A stretch of 22,813 nucleotides of DNA, taken from the NCBI GenBank assembly GCA_900767375.1, contig CAAFYX010000020.1, forward strand, positions 1-22,813. Direction: 5' to 3'. The position numbers and the translations under genes are program-made. The stretch comes from Rikenellaceae bacterium. Lineage in GTDB: Bacteria; Bacteroidota; Bacteroidia; Bacteroidales; UBA932. The notes under the pieces are model-generated. The model did no database searches. It was not told where the DNA came from and saw only the letters and a list, made by a program, of their open reading frames with translations. Below, piece by piece: positions 9,401 through 14,460 of this stretch (position 1 is the stretch's first letter; each line of letters begins with the position of its first letter).

Positions 9401-9933
9401 TCTTCATCGTCGACACCGAGATGTACTCCAATACCGGCGGTCAGTCCAGCAAGGCCACTCCTCTCGGAGCGGTAGCCAAGTTCGCCTCATCCGGCAAAAA
9501 GAGCCGCAAGAAGGACCTCGGCGCCATAATGATGTCCTATGGCAATGTCTATGTCGCACAGGTCGCCATGGGCGCTGACCCTGCACAGCTTGTCAAGGCT
9601 GTCAAGGAGGCCGAGGAGTTCGACGGACCGTCAGTCATCATCGCATACACCCCTTGCTCTTCACACGGAATCTGCGTGGGAATGCAGAAAGTTCAGGAAG
9701 AGATGAAACGTGCCGTGGACAGCGGCTACTGGCTTCTCTACCGTTACAACCCTGCAGATGAAACGCCGTTCCACCTCGACTCAAAGGCCCCTTCAATGCC
9801 TTACACCGAGTTCCTTGAGGGTGAGGTCAGATACTCTTCACTGCACCGCAGCTTCCCTGAGAACGCAGAACGTTTCTTCGCCCAGGGCGCCAAGGATGCA
9901 GAGGACAGATATAAGAAATATTCAGAAAAATAG
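6460..9933 (+). CDS. nifJ: Pyruvate:ferredoxin (flavodoxin) oxidoreductase
   Basis: A single-chain PFOR of 1157 residues, normal for the family. It reversibly converts pyruvate, CoA and oxidised ferredoxin to acetyl-CoA, CO2 and reduced ferredoxin in the cytoplasm of anaerobes. YPITPSSPMAE and AARTVGTHAMSIFGDQSD form the pyruvate-binding domain I, with its substrate Arg kept. Two [4Fe-4S] motifs follow: CIQCNRC (689-695) and CTGCGSC (744-750). The TPP domain carries the proximal cluster (CAGC at 808, C in ATGCSQAWG, Cys1066 in YTPCSS) and the GGDGWAYDIG cofactor motif at 956. The ATG at 6460 is preferred; an in-frame TTG at 6445 lies inside the previous gene. The 4-nt gap to the acyl-CoA synthetase fusion implies one transcript. 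All catalytic features appear intact. Confidence 0.97.
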   Translation: MGKKIVTMDGNEAAANIAYEFTEVAAIYPITPSSPMAEHIDNWSAKGRTNMFGQTVTITEMQSEAGAIAAVHGAAQTGTLATSFTSSQGLMLMIPVLHRIAGERLPVVLHVAARTVGTHAMSIFGDQSDVMCCRNTGFAMICSGSVQEASDLAGAAHLAAVKGRTPFMHFFDGFRTSHEINTVEMIDTEKLRALMDQDALAAFRAHALNPEHPQMRATVQNPDIFFQVREASNPYYDALPGIVENYFNAINTITGRDYKLFNYYGAPDATDVILAMGSVSGTIKEAVDSLISCGAKVGFVQVHLYRPFSAEHLFKVLPDTVKRVAVLDRCKEPGSAGEPLYEDFCTAVCRSGKQIRIIGGRYGLSSKDTDPGQILAVYANLASENPKHGFTIGINDDVTGLSLESLPFTNSVSDTYSCKFWGLGGDGTVGANKNTVHIVSECGGKFGQAYFEYDAKKSFGVTKSHLRFGSKPVESSYYVKNADFIACHNQSYIGQYDILSEIKENGIFLLNCSKEGAELEAWLPADVKIALAAKHVRFFVIDATAIALRLGLGNHTNTVLQAAFFAATGIIDPSVALDAMKAAAKKSYFAKGDAVVAKNVAAIDAGASEVREIAVPAEWASLKPQEAEDLSALPAAVRNILLPINRQKGDDLPVSAFSDYVDGCIELGLTAYEKRGIAVKVPVWNAEKCIQCNRCSFVCPHAVIRPYLLSDEEKAAAPEGFTTVPANGKAKGLHFALAVSDYDCTGCGSCAESCPTKALEMVPADLNEKSRKLFDYALGISDKGDLFDPYTVKGSQFRQPLLEFSAACAGCGETPYAKLLTQLFGDRVFWANATGCSQAWGAAMPGIPYTTNRRGFGPAWTNSLFENNAELCLGMCLSIKQRRALLKQKVEAFAQTADAQLKEACKAWADAYDNAESSRAASDALISLLEKDGSAQAGELLAGRDIFSKKTFWMYGGDGWAYDIGFGGLDHVIASGENVNVFIVDTEMYSNTGGQSSKATPLGAVAKFASSGKKSRKKDLGAIMMSYGNVYVAQVAMGADPAQLVKAVKEAEEFDGPSVIIAYTPCSSHGICVGMQKVQEEMKRAVDSGYWLLYRYNPADETPFHLDSKAPSMPYTEFLEGEVRYSSLHRSFPENAERFFAQGAKDAEDRYKKYSEK

Positions 9934-9941
9934 TAATTTTG
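9934..9941 (+). promoter_or_regulatory. Probable promoter of the nucleoside phosphorylase gene
   Basis: TAATTTTG begins directly after the nifJ stop codon and lies 22 nt upstream of the ATG at 9964. It would let this gene be expressed apart from the upstream operon. No -33 element is evident. Confidence 0.5.
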
Positions 9942-9963
9942 CAGAAGCTAAAACTTTTGCAAA

Positions 9964-10836
9964 ATGAGAATTCCTGAATCTGAACTTATAATCAACAGCG
10001 ACGGATCCGCTTTCCACATCCATCTCAAACCGGAGGAGATCGCCGATACAATCATCCTTGTAGGCGATCCCGGCAGAACCGACATGGTGGCGAAACTTCT
10101 GGACTCAATAGAGCTCAGACGCGCCTCCAGGGAGTTTGTGTCCGTGACCGGAAGCTATCACGGAAAGCGCATCACCGTCCTCTCCACCGGAATAGGCACG
10201 GACAACATCGACATCGTGATGACCGAGCTTGACGCTCTGGCCAATATCGATTTCGCGACCCGCGAGGTCAAGCCGGAGCACCGCAGGCTCACGATCCTGC
10301 GTGTCGGTACCTGCGGCGCCATCCAGCCGGACATTCCGTTCGGAGCTCCGATATTCTCCCATATCTCCGTGGGTGTGGACGGTCTTCTGAACTGGTACGC
10401 CGACAGGGACAGCATTGCCCTCCTGGATTTTGAAGAGGCTTTCAAGAAGCATGTCAAATGGAACAAACATCTCCCTGACCCGTATTTCGTGAAGGCCAGC
10501 GACAAGCTGATAAAGCTCTTCGAGGACTGCACCGTCAAGGGCATGACCATATCAGCTCCGGGTTTCTACGGCCCTCAGGGCAGGGTGGTCAGAGTCCCTC
10601 TCGCTATGCCTGACATGATAGAGGATTATGAGAGCTTCAGCTTCGGCGGGTACAGGATCACAAACTTCGAGATGGAGGGTTCCGCCCTCGCCGGCCTTGC
10701 TGCACATCTCGGCCATGATGCCGGAACCGTATGCGCAGCCATAGCCAACCGCTATCTAAAGGATGCGCGGCCGGACTACAAGGAGTATGTGAAGGAGATG
10801 ATAGTGCTTGTCCTTGACAGGCTTACTCGAAACTGA
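9964..10836 (+). CDS. Nucleoside phosphorylase, uridine-phosphorylase-like (PNP/UDP family)
   Basis: A 290-residue cytoplasmic enzyme of the PNP_UDP_1 fold, which splits nucleosides with phosphate into a free base and ribose-1-phosphate. Visible family marks are the phosphate-binding ILVGDPGRTDMV near residue 31, VLSTGIGTDNIDIV, RVGTCGAIQPDIPFG, and the ribose-binding FEMEGSALAGLAAHLG near 235. The Phe-Glu-Met-Glu string is typical of uridine-phosphorylase-type members, but base specificity cannot be settled by reading. It starts 30 nt after nifJ, behind its own TAnnTTTG box. Its last 14 nt overlap the end of the convergent hydrolase gene. A nucleoside salvage role is the straightforward reading. 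Confidence 0.88.
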   Translation: MRIPESELIINSDGSAFHIHLKPEEIADTIILVGDPGRTDMVAKLLDSIELRRASREFVSVTGSYHGKRITVLSTGIGTDNIDIVMTELDALANIDFATREVKPEHRRLTILRVGTCGAIQPDIPFGAPIFSHISVGVDGLLNWYADRDSIALLDFEEAFKKHVKWNKHLPDPYFVKASDKLIKLFEDCTVKGMTISAPGFYGPQGRVVRVPLAMPDMIEDYESFSFGGYRITNFEMEGSALAGLAAHLGHDAGTVCAAIANRYLKDARPDYKEYVKEMIVLVLDRLTRN

Positions 10837-11812
10837 TGTCCTCCTCTGCAGGCTTGTAGAGGGACTTCAGATCCGTGATGAAGAAACTTGGGATGGAAGG
10901 ATCGTTGACGGTGGCGTCGATGGTCCTTTCTTCTTGTCCTATGACATTGGTCTCAAGCCATCTGAGCTGCTCGGGGAACGTGTGTTCCATAGCTGCTGCG
11001 ATTTCGTGGCCGTTGCCCTTGAAACGGTAGACGTTGTAGTTGTATCCCTTGGACTTGAATTCCTTTGCAATCTTGGAGGTGCCCTGGAATGCCAGGTTGA
11101 AGAACTTTATCTGCTTGTAGGTCACGATCTTGTCGGAGGTTCCGTGGAACATCAGGGTGGTGGCTGGCTCCATATGTCTGTATTTGACGCTGCCCTTGTT
11201 CGAGAATACGGCTCCTGAGAATGCCATGACGCCGGCATAGCGGAAATCTTCCGGCAGGACGGCTGCGAGTTCCGTCCTGTTGCACAGCTCCCATTCTGCC
11301 TGAAGGGCGGTTATGGCACCGGCTGAGGAACCGGCGATCACTATGCTGGAAGGGTCGATGTCGAGGGTCTCCGGCCAGTCGAGTATGAACTTGGTGGCAC
11401 TGAAGAGGTCCTCCACGGCCATGTTGATGGCTTTGCGGAGCGTTTTCTGCTGTCCTACGCCCACTTTTGTCGCGTCCTTGAGGCCCAGACGGTAGTCCAT
11501 GGCGACCACCGTGAATCCCTCGTCAGTAAGAAGCTTGAACCATCCGTTGACATCGCGTGAACTTCTGTGGCCCATCTTGAACCCTCCTCCGAAGACGTAG
11601 AGTATGGTCGGCTTGTTCACTCCGTTCACGGTCATCTCGCTGCCGTCGGCAGGATAATAGATGTCCAGAAGCAGACGGAGGCTGTCCCTTTCGGCGTATT
11701 TGTATGTTACGTCAGGTTTGAGGAGGCTGTCCTGGGCGTGGCAGATGCTCCCTTGGAAGCATCCGAATATCATCAGAGATGCGCAGATGGCTGCGAAACT
11801 ATGTCTTTTCAT
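10823..11812 (-). CDS. Secreted alpha/beta hydrolase (esterase/lipase-like)
   Basis: A 329-residue alpha/beta hydrolase with an N-terminal signal peptide (hydrophobic stretch about 7-24, likely cut after CHA at 26; Cys18 makes a lipoprotein a weaker alternative). It has a GGGF oxyanion-hole motif (75-78), nucleophile Ser163 in GSSAG, Asp227 in HGTSDKIV and His269 in GNGHE, so the catalytic triad looks complete. It probably acts on carboxyl esters in the periplasm or at the cell surface; the substrate is unknown. The start at 11812 is chosen over an upstream in-frame codon at 11911 because the signal peptide begins there and the extension runs through the promoter region. It converges on the nucleoside phosphorylase with a 14-nt overlap, and no hairpin terminator is seen between them. 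Confidence 0.87.
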   Translation of the reverse strand: MKRHSFAAICASLMIFGCFQGSICHAQDSLLKPDVTYKYAERDSLRLLLDIYYPADGSEMTVNGVNKPTILYVFGGGFKMGHRSSRDVNGWFKLLTDEGFTVVAMDYRLGLKDATKVGVGQQKTLRKAINMAVEDLFSATKFILDWPETLDIDPSSIVIAGSSAGAITALQAEWELCNRTELAAVLPEDFRYAGVMAFSGAVFSNKGSVKYRHMEPATTLMFHGTSDKIVTYKQIKFFNLAFQGTSKIAKEFKSKGYNYNVYRFKGNGHEIAAAMEHTFPEQLRWLETNVIGQEERTIDATVNDPSIPSFFITDLKSLYKPAEEDISFE

Positions 11813-11836
11813 ATTTTTATTATTTTTTTTCTTACA

Positions 11837-11855
11837 TGTGCCGTATGTTGGCACA
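11837..11855. repeat. Perfect inverted repeat, TGTGCC-N7-GGCACA, operator candidate
   Basis: Two 6-bp arms separated by 7 nt lie between the divergent hydrolase and small-ORF genes. The dyad covers the expected -33 region of the plus-strand promoter at 11865-11872 and would lie in the 5' leader of the minus-strand transcript. It could be an operator for a dimeric regulator or an RNA hairpin. No T-tract follows on either strand, so it is not a terminator. Confidence 0.5.
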
Positions 11856-11864
11856 AGCCGGTCA

Positions 11865-11872
11865 TATCTTTG
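11865..11872 (+). promoter_or_regulatory. Probable promoter of the 41-codon ORF
   Basis: TATCTTTG followed by CA is a strong match to the Bacteroidota -7 box, 28 nt upstream of the ATG at 11901. A TTG at 11848-11850 lies too close for the usual 19-nt spacing. Confidence 0.6.
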
Positions 11873-11890
11873 CATCAGCATTACGGAAAA

Positions 11891-11898
11891 CAAAGTTA
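11891..11898 (-). promoter_or_regulatory. Probable promoter of the secreted hydrolase
   Basis: The minus strand reads TAACTTTG, matching TAnnTTTG. It gives a leader of about 70 nt that contains the inverted repeat at 11837-11855. It lies just inside the expected start of the plus-strand transcript, so the two transcripts would overlap by a few nucleotides. Confidence 0.45.
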
Positions 11899-11900
11899 AA

Positions 11901-12026
11901 ATGAAAAACACTGATTACAACATCGACGCCCTCGGCTCCATAATCTCTTCTGCGGATTCTCTCTCAGCCCTCCTCGGCATGATAGACGACATGGACCTCG
12001 AGATCACTTCCGTCAGGACTGCCTGA
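11901..12026 (+). CDS. Small acidic protein, 41 residues, unknown function
   Basis: I do not recognise this protein. The reading MKNTDYNIDALGSIISSAD begins at an ATG preceded by an A-rich leader (AAAGTTAAA), and a good TAnnTTTG box lies 28 nt upstream. The product is acidic, with six Asp and one Glu against one Lys and one Arg. It has an amphipathic-looking middle (IISSADSLSALLGMIDDMDL) and no signal peptide or membrane helix. The last 14 nt overlap the 3' end of the convergent clpC gene. Codon choice resembles its neighbours. The promoter and A-rich leader argue for a real gene, but an ORF this short can arise by chance, and the transcript could instead act as an RNA antisense to the clpC end. 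Confidence 0.5.
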   Translation: MKNTDYNIDALGSIISSADSLSALLGMIDDMDLEITSVRTA

Positions 12027-14364
12027 TGACTCTCGTGCCTTCCTTGTCCTTTGTCAGGGAAACGCGCAGCTTCGGCTTGATGCCGGTATCCTGTCCCGGC
12101 TCTCTGAGCATCCTGTCGGTGATGATGTATTCCGACACGGGGTCCTCGATGTATCTGGTTATCGCGCGTTTCAGCGGTCTTGCTCCATAGGCCGGGTCGT
12201 ATCCGGCTTCAGCGATGAACTGCTTGGCCGACGGGGTGACGCTCAGCACGTATCCGGCTTCCTCCACCCTTTCCTTGAGCCCCTTTATCTCCAGGTCGAT
12301 GATCTTTTCCAGGTCGTCATGCCCCAGGGAGTTGAAATAGACCTTCTCGTCGACGCGGTTTATGAACTCCGGAGGGAAAATCTTCTTCACAGCCTTTTCC
12401 AGCACTGATTTCCTGTCCCTGCTTATGTCCTTCCCGGCATGGACGAACCCGACGCCCGTGCCGTATTCCTCTATCTCCCTCGTTCCTACGTTCGAGGTCA
12501 TGATCACTATCGTGTTCTTGAAGCTTACCGTCCTTCCGTTGCTGTCGGTCAGGCGTCCTTCATCGAGGACCTGGAGCAGCAGGTTGAATATGTCCGGATG
12601 CGCTTTCTCTATTTCATCCAGAAGCACCACGCAGTATGGTTTCCGTCTTACCTTCTCGCTGAGCTGTCCTCCGTCTTCGTGTCCGACGTATCCGGGAGGG
12701 GCGCCGATGAGGCGCGACGAGGTGAACTTCTCGGAGTATTCGGACATGTCTATCCTGACTATGCTGTCCGCGGAGTCGAAGAGGTATTCCGCCAGACATT
12801 TGGCGAGCCTGGTCTTTCCCACTCCGGTCGGGCCGAAGAAGAGGAATGTCCCGACCGGCCGGCCGGGGTCCTTGAGCCCGGCGCGGTTGCGCTGTATGGC
12901 CTTCACGACGGTCTCCACCGCCTCATCCTGTCCGATGACCTCCCTGCAGAGCTTGTCCTTCATCAGGAGGAGCCTGTGGCCTTCGCTCTCGGCGACCTTG
13001 CTTACAGGGATGCCGGTCATCCTTGAGATCACGCAGGCGATGTCGTCGGCGTCGACGGTGTTAGAGGCGCGCTTGTCCCTGGCCATCCTGAGCCGTGCCA
13101 TCGATCCGGCCTCGTCCATGGCGTCTATGGCCTTGTCCGGCAGTGCCTTGTCGGTGATATAGCGGTCAGTGAGCCTGGCGCAGGCCTCGATGGCCTGGGT
13201 GGTGTATGTGACGTTGTGGAAACTTTCGTAATTGTCCTTGAGCGTGCCGAGGATGGCGATGGTCTGCTCGACTCCGGTGGCCTCGACCACCACTTTCTGG
13301 AACCGTCTGTCGAGGGCTCCGTCCTTTTCGATGATTTTTGTGAACTCCTCCACCGTGGTGGCGCCTATGCACTGGATCTCTCCGCGGGCGAGCGCAGGCT
13401 TCAGGAGGTTGGCTGCGTCGAGGCTGCCCTGGGCTCCTCCTGCGCCGACGAGGGTATGGAACTCGTCGATGAAGAGGATTATGTCGGGATTGGCCTTAAG
13501 ATTTTCGATTATGCCCTTGATCCTTTTCTCGAAGTCGCCGCGGTAGCGCGTACCGGCCACGACGGAAGCGATGTCGAGGGAGATCAGACGCTTGGACTTG
13601 AGCGCAGCCGGTACGTCGCCGGCGGCGATTTTGAGCGCAAGTCCTTCCGCCAGGGCGGATTTGCCGACTCCCGGCTCCCCGATGAGCATGGGATTGTTCT
13701 TCTTCCTCCGGCCCAGGATTTCGATGATCCTGGCGATTTCGGCTTCGCGTCCCACTACGGGGTCGAGGGTGCCGGATTCAGCGGCTTTGGTCAGGTCCAG
13801 GCCGAACTCCTCCACGCTGCTGCTCTGCTCTGCGGCTACGTCCTGCGCCGCGCTGCTCACCGCCTCCTCGAGCTTCGCCTCTTCCTCAGGGGTCATTTCC
13901 CTGGATTTCGCCTCCTTGCCGTCGAAAAGCCTGTGCTCCTGGATGAAGGTCACCAGGGCGGTGTAGTTCACTCCCTTGTCCTTCAGGAAAGCCTGGGTGT
14001 AGTTCTCTGTGGAGCGGCTCAGGGCCAGGAGCAGATGGAGGCTGTCGGGCTCGGGATGTCTGAACCTTGTGGCTTCGAGAAGCGTCAGGTTCAGTATGCT
14101 CTGGGCTGAGCGCGAAAGCACCACCTGGTCGATCTCCGGATAGGGGATGCTTCCCTGATGGAATATGTGGAGGTCGATGAACCGCTTCATCTCATCCGGG
14201 TCTGCGGTGAGGGCTCTGAGCACCTGGCATGCTGGGTTGTCCGCGTGGCGGATGATGCCCAGCATGAGGTGGTCCGCGCCTATTCCGTAGCTTCCGGTGC
14301 GCATGGCTTCCTCGCGAGCGTATTTCAGGATGAGATTGAGCTCATCGGATATTCTCATTTCCAT
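12013..14364 (-). CDS. clpC: ATP-dependent Clp protease ATPase subunit, ClpC type lacking the middle domain
   Basis: A 783-residue Hsp100 unfoldase that would feed substrates to ClpP. It has a Clp N-domain (about 1-145), AAA+ module 1 with Walker A GEPGVGKS (229-236) and Walker B ILFIDE (297-302), and AAA+ module 2 with GPTGVGKT (511-518) and VVLLDE (579-584). The ClpP-binding loop reads GVGF (637-640). Between DEAGS (417-421) and VDADDI (437-442) only some 15-20 residues are present, where ClpC proteins normally carry a coiled-coil middle domain of roughly 50 residues or more. This resembles the ClpA layout, although the RAGLKDPGRPVG string and VGF loop are ClpC-like. Two starts, ATG 14364 and ATG 14358, are equally plausible. 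It is divergent from gyrA. Confidence 0.92.
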   Translation of the reverse strand: MEMRISDELNLILKYAREEAMRTGSYGIGADHLMLGIIRHADNPACQVLRALTADPDEMKRFIDLHIFHQGSIPYPEIDQVVLSRSAQSILNLTLLEATRFRHPEPDSLHLLLALSRSTENYTQAFLKDKGVNYTALVTFIQEHRLFDGKEAKSREMTPEEEAKLEEAVSSAAQDVAAEQSSSVEEFGLDLTKAAESGTLDPVVGREAEIARIIEILGRRKKNNPMLIGEPGVGKSALAEGLALKIAAGDVPAALKSKRLISLDIASVVAGTRYRGDFEKRIKGIIENLKANPDIILFIDEFHTLVGAGGAQGSLDAANLLKPALARGEIQCIGATTVEEFTKIIEKDGALDRRFQKVVVEATGVEQTIAILGTLKDNYESFHNVTYTTQAIEACARLTDRYITDKALPDKAIDAMDEAGSMARLRMARDKRASNTVDADDIACVISRMTGIPVSKVAESEGHRLLLMKDKLCREVIGQDEAVETVVKAIQRNRAGLKDPGRPVGTFLFFGPTGVGKTRLAKCLAEYLFDSADSIVRIDMSEYSEKFTSSRLIGAPPGYVGHEDGGQLSEKVRRKPYCVVLLDEIEKAHPDIFNLLLQVLDEGRLTDSNGRTVSFKNTIVIMTSNVGTREIEEYGTGVGFVHAGKDISRDRKSVLEKAVKKIFPPEFINRVDEKVYFNSLGHDDLEKIIDLEIKGLKERVEEAGYVLSVTPSAKQFIAEAGYDPAYGARPLKRAITRYIEDPVSEYIITDRMLREPGQDTGIKPKLRVSLTKDKEGTRVIRQS

Positions 14365-14385
14365 TTTTGGCGGTTTTTATGCTCA

Positions 14386-14393
14386 CAAAATTA
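14386..14393 (-). promoter_or_regulatory. Probable clpC promoter
   Basis: The minus strand reads TAATTTTG, matching TAnnTTTG, 21 nt upstream of the clpC ATG. I see no CtsR-type heptad repeat in the 96-nt divergent intergenic region. Confidence 0.5.
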
Positions 14394-14415
14394 CTGAAAT
14401 TTCAAATAAAATTGC

Positions 14416-14423
14416 TAAATTTG
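14416..14423 (+). promoter_or_regulatory. Probable gyrA promoter
   Basis: TAAATTTG followed by CA lies 37 nt upstream of the gyrA ATG and fits the Bacteroidota -7 consensus. It should also drive the downstream TPR gene, since only 15 nt separate the two genes. Confidence 0.58.
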
Positions 14424-14460
14424 CATACTTATATTCATTTGAATTTTTTGAAAGGAAAAT

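Noticed and set aside
9937..9961. Direct repeat TTTTGCA at 9937 and 9955 before the nucleoside phosphorylase
   Set aside because: Two A/T-rich heptamers, one within the promoter box, are too short to claim as an operator.
11849..11875. TGGCAC...TTTGCA resembling a sigma-54 promoter upstream of the small ORF
   Set aside because: The two halves are about 16 nt apart, where sigma-54 sites require about 5, and the TAnnTTTG box explains the second half.
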